Below, piece after piece: positions 6,919-15,512 of a DNA stretch of 64,000 nt (within the stretch, counting starts at the first letter, position 1; the number at the start of each line of letters is the position of its first letter). Position numbers and translations under genes: made by a program. Origin of the DNA: Collinsella sp. (GTDB taxonomy: Bacteria; Actinomycetota; Coriobacteriia; Coriobacteriales; Coriobacteriaceae); contig JAHYYP010000005.1 of the NCBI GenBank assembly GCA_019424905.1, positions 1 through 64,000 on the forward strand, given 5' to 3'. The notes under the pieces are model-generated. The model saw only the letters and a program-made list of their open reading frames with translations, was not told the DNA's origin and ran no database searches.

Positions 6919-7998
6919 ATGGCAGATTCCAAGCAGGCTCCACTCGACTCCGCGGCAGCCGCAAAAGCAGCGTTCGCTTCGGTCCAGGATAAGCCATTCC
7001 CCGATGATATCTTTACGGCTCCCGAGCTTCGTTGGGCTGTGATCGGGTGCGGCGTTATCGCCAACCAGATGGCCCAGTCTCTCGCTCTTGCCGGTCGCAA
7101 GCTTGCGGGCGTCGCAAACCGCACGCTGTCCAAGGCTCAAGCTTTTGCTGAGCAGTATGGCATCGAGAAGGTCTATGAATCGGTCGAGGACCTCTACGCC
7201 GATCCGAACATTGACGCAGTCTATATCACCACGCCGCACAACACGCATATCACCTACCTGCGAGCCGCTCTGACAGCTGGTAAGCACGTGCTCTGCGAGA
7301 AGGCCATTACCCTCAATTCCGCTGAGCTTGACGAGGCCCGCGCCATTGCCGACGAGCACAACGTGGTCCTTATGGACGCCACCACGGTGCTCCACATGCC
7401 CTTGTATCAGGAGCTGCGTCGTCGCATGGATGTCGGTGAGTTCGGTCGCATGAACCTGGCTCAGCTCAACTTTGGCAGCTACAAGGAGTACGGCGATCTG
7501 ACCAATCGCTTCTACAACCGCAACCTTGCTGGCGGTGCCATGCTCGATATTGGCGTGTATGCCCTGTCCGTCATGCGTCTCTTTATGGCAAGCCAGCCCG
7601 CTGAGGTTGTCTCGCTGAGCAACACCTGTGAGACCGGTGTTGACGTTGCGGGCGGCATCGTCTGCCGTAATGCCGAACAGCAGCTGGGTGTTGTGAGCCT
7701 TACGCTTCACTCCAAGCAGCCCAAGCGCTCGGTCATTAGCTTCGACAAGTGCTATATCGAGGTTAACGAGTATCCGCGTGCCGACCACGCGACCATCGTG
7801 TGGACTGCAGACGGTCACCGTGAGGAGGTCCACGCTGGCACCGAGGCATACGCTCTGTGCTACGAGATGGCCGACCTGGAGAAGGCCGTTGCCGGCGATG
7901 ATTCGAAGCGTGAGCTTCTGGGCTATGCTTCTGATGTTATGGAGCTGATGACCAAGCTCCGCGCCGACTGGGGAGTTGTGTACCCCGAGGAGGAGTAA
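6919..7998 (+). CDS. Gfo/Idh/MocA family NAD(P)-dependent oxidoreductase
   Basis: Family members oxidise or reduce sugars, inositols and related polyols. The 359-residue protein has the Rossmann motif VIGCGVIANQMA (about residues 41-52), the CEKAITL segment (family: EKP) near residue 118 and GGAMLDIGVY near residue 208, where the usual catalytic His of the G..D.G.H motif is Tyr. The ATG at 6919 is preferred over one at 6901 because AGGAGG at 6908-6913 serves it. The deoR-type gene follows after 3 bp, so they form a two-gene operon, probably for use of an unknown sugar. The substrate cannot be deduced. Confidence 0.88.
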   Translation: MADSKQAPLDSAAAAKAAFASVQDKPFPDDIFTAPELRWAVIGCGVIANQMAQSLALAGRKLAGVANRTLSKAQAFAEQYGIEKVYESVEDLYADPNIDAVYITTPHNTHITYLRAALTAGKHVLCEKAITLNSAELDEARAIADEHNVVLMDATTVLHMPLYQELRRRMDVGEFGRMNLAQLNFGSYKEYGDLTNRFYNRNLAGGAMLDIGVYALSVMRLFMASQPAEVVSLSNTCETGVDVAGGIVCRNAEQQLGVVSLTLHSKQPKRSVISFDKCYIEVNEYPRADHATIVWTADGHREEVHAGTEAYALCYEMADLEKAVAGDDSKRELLGYASDVMELMTKLRADWGVVYPEEE

Positions 7999-8001
7999 GC
8001 G

Positions 8002-8748
8002 ATGCTTGCGGAAGATAGGCTCAACGCGATCGTGTCGATGGTGCAGCAGGCCGGCTCGGTTACCGTGCCGGAGCTTGCCGAAGCCCTGGGCGTGACGGCG
8101 TCTACCATTCGGCGCGACCTGCAGACGCTCGACCGAGCGCATCGCATCGCCAAGGTCCACGGTGGAGCGACGAGTCTTGAGCGCGCGCACGTGACGCGCG
8201 ACCTAACGCTTAATGAGCGCAGCGACCTCCATAACGACGACAAGGAGCGTATCTGCGCCCGTGCGGCGGCGCTTGTGGAGCCCGAGAGCTTTGTATACAT
8301 CGACTCGGGTTCGACGACGCTCAGGCTCATCGAGCATCTTCCACACCTTGAAGATGTCACCTATGTGACCGATTCCGTGCTCCATGCTCAACGCCTTGCT
8401 TTGCGCGGCATGCGTACTGTGGTGTTGGGCGGCGAGCTCAAACCCGAGACCGAGGCGCTCGTTGGCCCCGATGCCTTGGCAACCTTAGACCGCTACAACT
8501 TCAACTGTGGCTTTTGGGGCTCTAACGGCATTGCCGCCGAGCAGGGCTTCACGGCGCCCGATATCGAGGAGGCGCAAGTAAAGCGTATCTCGATGCGCCA
8601 TACGGCCAAGCGCTTCGTAATCTCGGACGCCAGTAAATTTGGCATGGTGGCGCCCGTCAAGTTCGCGGACTTCCGTGACGCAACGATTATTACCGCAGGC
8701 GATGTCCCCGCCAAGTACCGGGCAATGGACAACGTCATCACGGTCTAA
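8002..8748 (+). CDS. DeoR/GlpR family transcriptional regulator
   Basis: DeoR-family repressors bind a phosphorylated sugar through an isomerase-like C-terminal domain. The 248 residues contain an N-terminal winged helix (VPELAEALGVTASTIRRDL, about residues 23-41) and the C-terminal marks YIDSGSTTLRL, NCGFWGSNG and VISDASKFG. It is co-transcribed with the preceding oxidoreductase, which it probably regulates together with itself; the dyads at 6738-6787 are candidate operators. A terminator follows 22 bp after the stop. Confidence 0.9.
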   Translation: MLAEDRLNAIVSMVQQAGSVTVPELAEALGVTASTIRRDLQTLDRAHRIAKVHGGATSLERAHVTRDLTLNERSDLHNDDKERICARAAALVEPESFVYIDSGSTTLRLIEHLPHLEDVTYVTDSVLHAQRLALRGMRTVVLGGELKPETEALVGPDALATLDRYNFNCGFWGSNGIAAEQGFTAPDIEEAQVKRISMRHTAKRFVISDASKFGMVAPVKFADFRDATIITAGDVPAKYRAMDNVITV

Positions 8749-8770
8749 CAGCAGGGGACGGGCTAAGGCC

Positions 8771-8810
8771 AAAACCACCGCGAAGGGGCAGGAACCTTTG
8801 TGGTGGTTTT
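8771..8810 (+). terminator. Intrinsic terminator after the deoR-type gene
   Basis: AAAACCACC at 8771-8779 pairs with GGTGGTTTT at 8802-8810, and the stem is extended inwards by CGAAGG with CCTTTG. The run of T lies within the 3' arm. Confidence 0.8.
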
Positions 8811-8825
8811 GACGTTTGTCCAGAT

Positions 8826-8866
8826 AAAACCTGCCAAAATAAACCTGTCCCTTTTCGGCGGGTTTT
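8826..8866 (-). terminator. Terminator for the convergent pseudouridine synthase gene
   Basis: AAAACCTGCC at 8826-8835 pairs, with one wobble, with GGCGGGTTTT at 8857-8866. Read on the minus strand the stem follows directly on the stop codon and ends in TTTTA. Confidence 0.65.
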
Positions 8867-9524
8867 AGGGCTCCCAGGGGCAGGGGGCTTCGATGTTGAT
8901 GTGCTCGCCGGTTACGGGATGCGTGAAGGACACGCTGTGGGCGTGGAGCATCAGGCCACAGGGACGCGGCGTGCCGTACAGGTCGTCGCCCACCAGGGGA
9001 TGACGCTCGCTCGCCAGATGCACACGGATTTGGTGCTTGCGGCCGGTGAGCAGCTCGACATCGATATACGAGCGCGTGGGCAGGCCACGACGGCTCTTAA
9101 GGCGCTTGAGCACCTTCACGCGCGTTTGAGACGGCTTGCCGCTGGCGCCGACGCGCATCTTGCGGCTGTCGTGACGGTCGCGGGCGATGGGCTTGTCGAT
9201 GAGCTTTTCGTTCCAGTCGATCTTGCCCTCGGCGAGCGCCAGGTAGTGCTTTTCGAAAGCGTGGTCGATAATCATCTGGTCAAAGGCGGGCTGCGTCTGC
9301 TTGTCGAGCGAGAACAGCACCACGCCGGTGGTGTCGCGGTCTAGGCGGTTGAGCGGCTGCATGTCGGTCGCGGCAAAGCCGTCGCCCATCGCCAGCAGCA
9401 GGTCGCTGGCGTAGTCGGTGAGCGTGCGCTCGCCGGTGCCGTCGCCGTGGACGATCATGCCGGCGGGCTTGTCGATGGCCATGAGCCAGGCGTCGCAGTA
9501 GAGGACTTGAGGTTCTTCGTTCAC
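8865..9524 (-). CDS. RluA family RNA pseudouridine synthase
   Basis: Enzymes of this family isomerise specific uridines in 23S rRNA or tRNA. The 219 residues show the catalytic motif as NRLDRDTTG, with catalytic Asp near residue 62; the first His of the usual HRLD is Asn. The later GRKHQIRVHLA motif is intact. There is no S4 domain, so it resembles the shorter RluA-type members rather than RluC or RluD. The start is a GTG after GAAAGG. It lies 15 bp downstream of the U32 gene and is probably co-transcribed with it, a pairing that suggests RNA modification. The target base is not predictable. Confidence 0.88.
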   Translation of the reverse strand: MNEEPQVLYCDAWLMAIDKPAGMIVHGDGTGERTLTDYASDLLLAMGDGFAATDMQPLNRLDRDTTGVVLFSLDKQTQPAFDQMIIDHAFEKHYLALAEGKIDWNEKLIDKPIARDRHDSRKMRVGASGKPSQTRVKVLKRLKSRRGLPTRSYIDVELLTGRKHQIRVHLASERHPLVGDDLYGTPRPCGLMLHAHSVSFTHPVTGEHINIEAPCPWEP

Positions 9525-9539
9525 GTGTAAGCCTTTCGG

Positions 9540-12035
9540 TTAGCTAATTCCCACAAACATGCAGCCCGAGGTGGCGCCGCGCAGGCGGGCGGCAGGCTTG
9601 CGGCCGGCTTGAGCCGCCTCGACAGCGCGACGGAGGCGAGCGACGGCACGGCCAATCTCATCGGCCTCGAGCAAGGTTCCGTCGACCATGAAACGGCGCA
9701 CGCCGGCATCGAGCAGCTGCGGAACCTGCGGCGTGAGGTCGATGGGGTAGGCATCATACAGGCGCGAGCGGCCGTGGATGTCGGTACGCACGGGCATGAC
9801 CTTGCCGTCGATATTCTTGAGCGACAGCTTGCGGGCGCGCAGGCGGCAGTTGGCGCAATCGTGGATACAACCGTTAGCAACCTGCAAAATGCAGTGTTCG
9901 CTCGTCATAACGCGCGGGCGGCCGAACACGGTGATGCCCAGGGCTGCGGGCGCGGAGGTGCCAAGCGAGATAATCTCGTCGAGCGTGATCTCGGGCGAGA
10001 GCCAAAAAGCACCGGCTCTGAGCTCGGCAAGTGCCTCCATGCAAGGCGTGTTGTGCACGGGCAGGCAAGAGCGAATCTCGGCCGTGGCGCCAACCTGGGC
10101 GGCCAGGGCAAGCTCGGAGATATTGCCGACGGCGACAGTCGCTCCAGCAAGAATCCATGGGTCGACGCGTACGTGGTCAACGGCGCGACAGACCTCGTCG
10201 AGTACGGGTACAATGCCCTGCTCAAACGCATCGGCGGGGGAGACACCGGCGGCCTCGAGCGCATCGGTGGTCATGTAGATGCGCGTTGCACCCTCGGCAC
10301 GAGCGGTCTCGGCGGCGACGAGCGTGGTGACGGCGGCGCAGATCTGCGGCTCATCGCGGTAGTGCTCGGGCGCGGGGCGGGAATCACTGGTGACAATCGC
10401 CGGCAGCTCGAGCGTACGGGCGCGCTCCGCGTACGGCGCCAGAATGGCCTCTTCCAGCGCCTTGCAAGCGGCGGCGCGCACCTTATGTACGGCGGAGAAG
10501 CCCATGCCGCAGCCCTCGTCGAGGGCCACGTCAAAGCTCGCGGCCTCAAAGGGCGAGGAGCCCATGCGCCCGACGTGCTTCACCAGATCTGCCGCCTCGA
10601 CGGCGCGAGTCTTGGCGGCCTCGACGGTAAAGCCGGTGGCGGTGGCGGTGAGCGCGGGGTCGTCGCAGCAGGTGAGCGTAACGGTAAACGGCTCGCCCAG
10701 ACGCGCCACGACGGACACATCTACGGCGCGGCGACGCAGCACATCGCGCTTGAGCGCGGCGCCGGCAGCGTCAATGGCGCGCTGGCTTCGAATCACGCGC
10801 ACGCGGCAGCCCTCGGGCATGCTGCGAGGCACGCGGCACTCGATGATGTCGCCCGCGGCGGCATCATCGGCGGCGATGGTGGTAAGGAACTGGTCGAACT
10901 CGTTATCGTGACGAAGTTCCAGCAGGTCGCCCTTGCCCACGGGCTCAAACAGCTCAATGCGGGCGATGGCAGCGCGGCGACGGCGGTCGTCGGGCTTGAG
11001 CCCGCGCACATCGCGGTTGGCCAGGCGGCTACCAAGCACCGTGCCCACGATCTGGCCGCGGTTGTTGGAGCGCTCGTAGCTCATCATCTCGTCACCCGAG
11101 GTACCGTCCTGATAGGCGTGCGTAAAGTCGCGGTTAAAGCAGCGCTTGAGCTGGCGCTGGCGGGCGGCCTCTTCATCCCTAGAGGTCGAAACATCGGCCA
11201 GCATGTCATCAATCTGATGACGATACACGTCGACGATGGAATACACGTAATCGGGGGCCTTCATGCGGCCCTCGAGCTTGAGCGATGCGGCGCCGGCGTC
11301 ATACAGGCGGCGAACGAGTTGCGAGGTATTGGTGTCGCGCGGGCATAGCGCGCGCTCGCGACCGGCGGGGGAGAGCGCGCGACCGTTCTCGTCAATCAGC
11401 TCGTAAGGCAGGCGACAGGGCTGGGCGCACATGCCGCGGTTGGCCGAGCGGCCCGCCATGGCAAAGCTCGACAGCAGGCACAGACCCGAGTAGCAAAAGC
11501 AGATGGCGCCGTGGCTAAAGACCTCGAGGTCAACATCGGGCGCGGCATTGTGAATGGCGGCGATCTCGTCGATGGAGAGCTCGCGCGAGAGGGTCACGCG
11601 GTCGGCGCCCTGCTCACGGCACCAGATAGTCCCGCGGTCATCGTGGATGTTCGCCTGGGTCGAGATGTGTGTCTCGATACCGGGCATGGTGCGCTTGACC
11701 TCAAAGAACAGGCCCCAGTCCTGGATGATAAAGGCGTCGGCGCCCAGCGTGGAGCAGCGATGGATGAGCTGCAGCGCATCGCTCATCTCGGACTGCTTGA
11801 TGACGATGTTTACCGTGACATAAACGCGCGAGCCGGCCAGGTGTGCAGCGCGGCAGGCCTGCTCAAAGGCCTCGTCGGTAAAGTTCGTTGCCTTGCGGCG
11901 GGCGTTGAAGCTGCCCATGCCGCAGTAGATGGCATCGGCGCCAGCAGCGAGTGCGGCGGCAAAGGGCTCCGGGCCTCCGGCGGGGGCCAAGAGCTCGGGC
12001 CTGCGGTTGGTGGTTCGACTGGCGGTTGCGGTCAT
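9540..12035 (-). CDS. Peptidase U32 family protein (TrhP/RlhA-like), long form
   Basis: U32 proteins, long called collagenase-like peptidases, include E. coli TrhP and RlhA, which hydroxylate tRNA and 23S rRNA bases and use prephenate and an iron-sulphur cluster. The 831-residue protein begins with the LLAPAGGPEPFAAALAAGAD barrel start, carries the U32 signature around SHGAICFCYSGLCLLSS (about residue 180) and CAQPCRLPYEL, and has a Cys cluster near the C-terminus (CILQVANGC, CANC). The length suggests the core plus a DUF3656-like extension and a second barrel-like half. The next gene downstream is an RNA pseudouridine synthase, which favours RNA modification over proteolysis. Confidence 0.85.
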   Translation of the reverse strand: MTATASRTTNRRPELLAPAGGPEPFAAALAAGADAIYCGMGSFNARRKATNFTDEAFEQACRAAHLAGSRVYVTVNIVIKQSEMSDALQLIHRCSTLGADAFIIQDWGLFFEVKRTMPGIETHISTQANIHDDRGTIWCREQGADRVTLSRELSIDEIAAIHNAAPDVDLEVFSHGAICFCYSGLCLLSSFAMAGRSANRGMCAQPCRLPYELIDENGRALSPAGRERALCPRDTNTSQLVRRLYDAGAASLKLEGRMKAPDYVYSIVDVYRHQIDDMLADVSTSRDEEAARQRQLKRCFNRDFTHAYQDGTSGDEMMSYERSNNRGQIVGTVLGSRLANRDVRGLKPDDRRRRAAIARIELFEPVGKGDLLELRHDNEFDQFLTTIAADDAAAGDIIECRVPRSMPEGCRVRVIRSQRAIDAAGAALKRDVLRRRAVDVSVVARLGEPFTVTLTCCDDPALTATATGFTVEAAKTRAVEAADLVKHVGRMGSSPFEAASFDVALDEGCGMGFSAVHKVRAAACKALEEAILAPYAERARTLELPAIVTSDSRPAPEHYRDEPQICAAVTTLVAAETARAEGATRIYMTTDALEAAGVSPADAFEQGIVPVLDEVCRAVDHVRVDPWILAGATVAVGNISELALAAQVGATAEIRSCLPVHNTPCMEALAELRAGAFWLSPEITLDEIISLGTSAPAALGITVFGRPRVMTSEHCILQVANGCIHDCANCRLRARKLSLKNIDGKVMPVRTDIHGRSRLYDAYPIDLTPQVPQLLDAGVRRFMVDGTLLEADEIGRAVARLRRAVEAAQAGRKPAARLRGATSGCMFVGIS

Positions 12036-12145
12036 ATCCTGCCTTTCAAAATGCTCAGATACTCAAAAGTATAGTGGTGCCGTCGCGGCAGGCGATGCCC
12101 GCAGCCTAAGCAGGACAAAGTCTTCAGCAGCCTCTCGGGCAAAAA

Positions 12146-12209
12146 TGATCCCTTTTCCTCCGTCCCTAAGGGATCACGTGATCCGAAGGGGACGGAGGAA
12201 AAGGGATCA
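12146..12209. repeat. Inverted repeat with 21-bp arms around a palindromic core
   Basis: TGATCCCTTTTCCTCCGTCCC at 12146-12166 (shown here whole as it has 21 positions less its last base in the copy) is mirrored exactly at 12189-12209. The core 12171-12184, GGATCACGTGATCC, is itself a perfect palindrome. A half copy lies at 12874-12908. It sits between the divergent U32 and ridA genes; no reading frame or promoter is seen in it. Confidence 0.75.
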
Positions 12210-12262
12210 GTATTCGGGCACGTCGCCAGTCACGCCGTTCGTCGGCCCGTACGCGCCGTTGG

Positions 12263-12324
12263 GCGATAAAATATTATCGCAATCTGATAATTATCTTGCA
12301 TCGGGCAAAATCATCCCCTACTAT
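12263..12324 (+). promoter_or_regulatory. ridA: ridA promoter with two adjacent palindromes
   Basis: A good sigma-70-like pair is seen: TTGCAT at 12296-12301 and TACTAT at 12319-12324, separated by 17 bp. Just upstream lie the dyad GCGATAA-AATA-TTATCGC (12263-12280) and the palindrome GATAATTATC (12286-12295), which abuts the -35 box. The arrangement suggests control by a DNA-binding dimer; the factor is unknown. The rest of the gap 12036-12412 holds the inverted repeat above and no gene. Confidence 0.6.
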
Positions 12325-12412
12325 CCCAATCAAGCGCGGTGTTCAGACCGAACTGTGCCTCCCGGTGCGAACGCCGCGCTCACGCTCTCTATTTGATTGT
12401 AAGGAGAAAAAC

Positions 12413-12790
12413 ATGAGCAAGACCGTCGTGTCTTCCGATAACGCACCCGCAGCCATCGGACCGTATTCCCCCGGCATCCAGACCGGCAACATGGTGTTCC
12501 TGTCCGGCCAGCTGGGCATCGACCCCGCAACTGGCAAGATGCCCGAGGGCGTCGAGGCCCAGGCCAAGCAGTCCCTCGCCAACGTCGAGGCCCTGCTGAC
12601 CGCTGCCGGCGCCACCTTTGCCGATGTCGTCAAGACCACGGTCTACCTTGCCGACATTGCCGACTTCGCTGCCGTGAACGAGATCTACGCCTCCAAGTTC
12701 GAGGCTCCGTTCCCCGCGCGCAGCGCTTTCCAGGTTGCCGCCCTTCCAGCCGGCGGTCTGGTCGAGATCGAGGTCGTCGCCGCTCTCTAA
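12413..12790 (+). CDS. ridA: RidA family reactive intermediate (enamine/imine) deaminase
   Basis: RidA hydrolyses 2-aminoacrylate and similar enamines to keto acids and ammonia, protecting PLP enzymes. The 125-residue protein has the family start APAAIGPYSPGIQTGNMVFLSGQ in outline and the C-terminal PARSAFQVAALPAGGLVEIE, which supplies the conserved Arg. The ATG follows AAGGAG at 12401-12406. It stands alone between two terminable units, but the same block codes a diaminopropionate ammonia-lyase, whose chemistry releases 2-aminoacrylate, so a supporting role in that pathway is a reasonable inference. Confidence 0.93.
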   Translation: MSKTVVSSDNAPAAIGPYSPGIQTGNMVFLSGQLGIDPATGKMPEGVEAQAKQSLANVEALLTAAGATFADVVKTTVYLADIADFAAVNEIYASKFEAPFPARSAFQVAALPAGGLVEIEVVAAL

Positions 12791-12820
12791 GGCGTTGGCC
12801 ACAACTAAACATGACATGCA

Positions 12821-12858
12821 AAAAGACCCTGCAGCGCGTGCGAGCTGCAGGGTCTTTT
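12821..12858 (+). terminator. Intrinsic terminator after ridA
   Basis: AAAAGACCCTGCAG at 12821-12834 pairs perfectly with CTGCAGGGTCTTTT at 12845-12858. It could act in both directions and so also end the convergent regulator transcript. Confidence 0.9.
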
Positions 12859-12914
12859 GTCAAGCGATGCGACAAAAATGATCCGTTTTCCTCCGTCCCC
12901 AAGGGATCGGTGGG

Positions 12915-13571
12915 TTAGCCCTCCTTGCGGACTTTTTGCAAGTAGCGGTAGACGCTGGGCTCCGAGATGCCCAACGCGGTGGCGGCGCAGGCCACGGCGC
13001 CCTTGAGCATGAACACCCCGTTGCCGTTGAGGTGGCGAATGACGTCCACGCGGTCGCTCTGACCAAGCGACGCTACATCCAGCCCGCGCGCGCTCAGCAA
13101 CTCGGCAATGCTGCGGTCGATGAGCTCCTGTGTGGACTCCGAAAGGCTTTCGACCTCGATAGGGGCGGGCTCCGTGCGCGTCGGCGCCGCGTCGAAGCAC
13201 GCCATGAGCTGCTGCGCCATGGCGTTGATGGAGCGCACGGTCGAGAGGTCGGTGTTGACGCAGAGCATACCGACGATCTCGTCATTCTCGCGGATAAAGT
13301 ACGTCGCTGACTCCAACGTCTTGCCGCCGGCACCGCGCCCCTCGTAGCCCGTAATAAACGGCAGGTCGCGATACTTGGCGTCGTGCATGATCTTGAGTGC
13401 CAGATCGGTGGCGGGACCGCCGACCTTGCGGCCGCTCACGATGCCGTTGCGAATATCGACGATGGCGTGGTCGGGATCCGAGAAATCGTGCAGCACGATT
13501 TCGCTGTTTTTGCCGAGTATCTGCTCCAGAAAATCGACCATAGGCAAAAAGCGACGTACGGTCTCGTTCAC
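12915..13571 (-). CDS. YheO/DauR-like regulator: PAS-like domain plus C-terminal helix-turn-helix
   Basis: The 218-residue protein has an N-terminal PAS-like YheO domain (EIVLHDFSDPDHAIVDIRNG, SGRKVGGPATDLAL, YFIRENDEIVGMLCVN) and a C-terminal helix-turn-helix (CAATALGISEPSVYRYLQK, about residues 195-213). In characterised relatives the first domain senses a small molecule. The GTG at 13571 is chosen because AAGGAG stands just before it. The gene is divergent from the NCS2 permease gene, so it probably regulates purine uptake. A paralogue at 31808-32461 is divergent from ygeX, which suggests a shared regulon. Confidence 0.8.
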   Translation of the reverse strand: MNETVRRFLPMVDFLEQILGKNSEIVLHDFSDPDHAIVDIRNGIVSGRKVGGPATDLALKIMHDAKYRDLPFITGYEGRGAGGKTLESATYFIRENDEIVGMLCVNTDLSTVRSINAMAQQLMACFDAAPTRTEPAPIEVESLSESTQELIDRSIAELLSARGLDVASLGQSDRVDVIRHLNGNGVFMLKGAVACAATALGISEPSVYRYLQKVRKEG

Positions 13572-13923
13572 GGGCAACTCCTTTGGGTGAAATCGGAAAT
13601 GTTCATAACAATTTTTTCTCATGGTAACACGCTGTCCATCATCTCGTATATCCGCAGGTACATTGCGTAATACAGATGAGCGGTAGATATTTGGCGGTAA
13701 ACGGTTGACCAAAAGAAAAGTTAGATGCTATTTTGACCAGACACTTTCATGACCTGCGGAAATGCGTTATTTCAGCTGAAGAATAGTCTGATAACAAAAA
13801 ATTATTATTGAGAATGAGAATCATCTTTAATACGATATGCAATGAAGGCACAACCTCAACCCCGCACTGCGTCACAATAGAGCGTTAGATGCGAAAACAA
13901 CTACTTCGAGGATTGGTGGTCAA
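13572..13923. promoter_or_regulatory. Divergent control region between the YheO-type regulator and the permease
   Basis: This AT-rich 352-bp gap must hold promoters for both genes. TTGACC at 13705-13710 followed by TGCTAT at 13726-13731 is a weak candidate for the permease. A second TTTGACCAG motif occurs at about 13733. A Fur-box-like dyad, GAGAATGAGAATCATCTTT, lies at 13810-13828 and matches the 19-bp Fur consensus at about 14 positions. No reading frame of note is present. Confidence 0.4.
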
Positions 13924-15318
13924 ATGACCCAGGAGACGGTTACGAACGGCACTGAAGCCCTGTTCACTCGCGAAGGCATGCCTCCCGTTAAGGAAATGAT
14001 CCCGTGTGCCCTTCAGCACGTACTGGCATCGTTTGCCGGCATCATTACCCCGGCGGTCATCATGGCCGGCGTCTACGGCTTTAATAGCCAGCAGAGCACC
14101 GACATCATCCAGGTCGCGCTCATTCTTTCGGCGATCGATACGGCCCTTCAGGCCTTTGCCCCCTTCCGTCGCATCGGCGGCGGCCTGCCCATCGTCATGG
14201 GCGTTTCGTTCGCGTTCCTGCCGGCCCTGCAGGCCATGGGCGCCTCGGGCTTTAGCTTTGGTGCGCTGCTGGGCGGCGAGATCGTCGGCGGCGCCGTCGC
14301 GGTCCTCTTTGGTCTGGCCTACAGCAAGATCAAGTGGCTGTTCCCGCCTGTCGTGACCGGTACGGTCATCTTCTCCATCGGCGTTTCGCTGTATCCCACG
14401 GCCGTCAAGTATATGGCCGGCGGTATGGGTACGCCGCTGTGGGGCACTCCGCAGGCCTGGTGCGTCGCTCTTATCACCTTCGCCGTGGTCTTTGCGCTCG
14501 CCAACTTTGGCAAGGGCACGCTCAAGCTGGGATCCGTGTTCTTTGGCATGATCGTCGGCATGATCGTCTCCATTCCCTTTGGCATGATCGACTTCTCCAG
14601 CGTCGCCACCGCTCAGGTCTTCGCCCTTCCCAAGCTCATGCCCTACGCGCTCGAGTTTGATCCCGAGGTCTGCATTACCCTCGCCGTCGTGTTCCCCATG
14701 GTTGCCATCCAGGTTATCGGTGACGTCTCCGCCGCCTGCCTGGGCTCCATCGACCGTATGCCCACCGAGCGCGAGCTCTCCGGCGCTATCGTGTCCCAGG
14801 GCCTCACCTCTATGGTCGGCGGCCTGCTGGGCGGTCTTCCCACCAGCGCCCTTGGCCAGAACGTGGGCATCATCTGCTCTAACAAGGTCGTCAACAAGTG
14901 GGTCTTTGTGATCATCGCGGCCGTCTTTGCCATTGCCGGTCTGTTCCCGCAGCTCTCTGCCGTCCTTTCCGCTATCCCGCAGCCCGTCATCGGCGGCGCG
15001 ACCGTCGGCGTCTTTGGCACCATCACCATGAACGGCGTGCGCATGTTCACCCGCGAGGGCCTCACGCAGCGCACTACCACCATCGTCGGTACCTCCGTCG
15101 TCTTTGGCCTGGGTATCTGGATGGCCAGCGGTTGCCTTGCCGGCGAGGGTATGCCCGCCTGGGTGTCCACCGTCATCGGCTCCAATGCCGTAACCCCCAC
15201 CGCCATCATGGCCATTGTCCTTAACCTGATCCTTCCGCAGACGCCGGTCGTGGCTCAGCACATCGATGCTGCCAAGGACGCTGCCGTGGATCTGGTCTTG
15301 CCCGAGAGCAAGAAGTAA
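13924..15318 (+). CDS. NCS2 family nucleobase permease (xanthine/urate type)
   Basis: NCS2 transporters move xanthine, urate or uracil across the inner membrane with protons or sodium. The 464 residues are hydrophobic throughout, with about 14 predicted membrane spans. The first helix has the ALQHVLASFAGIITPAVI pattern with the conserved QH, and GGLPIVMGVSFAF and GGLPTSALGQNVGII follow at the expected places. The neighbours ssnA, ygfK and xdhD favour a purine such as xanthine or urate over uracil. It is divergent from a YheO-type regulator. The exact substrate is not settled by sequence. Confidence 0.85.
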   Translation: MTQETVTNGTEALFTREGMPPVKEMIPCALQHVLASFAGIITPAVIMAGVYGFNSQQSTDIIQVALILSAIDTALQAFAPFRRIGGGLPIVMGVSFAFLPALQAMGASGFSFGALLGGEIVGGAVAVLFGLAYSKIKWLFPPVVTGTVIFSIGVSLYPTAVKYMAGGMGTPLWGTPQAWCVALITFAVVFALANFGKGTLKLGSVFFGMIVGMIVSIPFGMIDFSSVATAQVFALPKLMPYALEFDPEVCITLAVVFPMVAIQVIGDVSAACLGSIDRMPTERELSGAIVSQGLTSMVGGLLGGLPTSALGQNVGIICSNKVVNKWVFVIIAAVFAIAGLFPQLSAVLSAIPQPVIGGATVGVFGTITMNGVRMFTREGLTQRTTTIVGTSVVFGLGIWMASGCLAGEGMPAWVSTVIGSNAVTPTAIMAIVLNLILPQTPVVAQHIDAAKDAAVDLVLPESKK

Positions 15319-15338
15319 CCAATTCGGTGCTATTCGTC

Positions 15339-15455
15339 GGCGGACGCATCGCCTCGTCCGCCTACGTCATGCGGCGCCAAGCCGCACTTCAAAGGGTTGT
15401 CCCTTTGGTGAAGCGTTGACGGGAGAGGGCCCGTTTCCGGTGTAGGCCGGCGCTT
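15339..15455 (+). promoter_or_regulatory. Multi-hairpin leader ahead of ssnA
   Basis: Three simple hairpins come in a row: GGCGGACG 15339-15346 with CGTCCGCC 15355-15362, TGCGGC 15370-15375 with GCCGCA 15381-15386, and AAAGGG 15391-15396 with CCCTTT 15401-15406. They are followed by a possible three-way junction: AAGCG 15411-15415 with CGCTT 15451-15455, enclosing ACGGG/CCCGT and CCGG/CCGG. The fold ends about 45 nt before the ssnA RBS. It does not match the purine aptamer core. Inference: a candidate regulatory RNA. Confidence 0.4.
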
Positions 15456-15512
15456 CGCACTCCGCCATGTCAGAGGTGTCAAACCCCGCCCCTGATGTTG
15501 AAGGGAGCATTC

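Noticed and set aside
13572..13923. Purine riboswitch upstream of the permease
   Set aside because: The conserved loop and junction sequences of the purine aptamer are not present; the same holds for the ade leader, where TTTCTACGG is an isolated match without the three-way fold.
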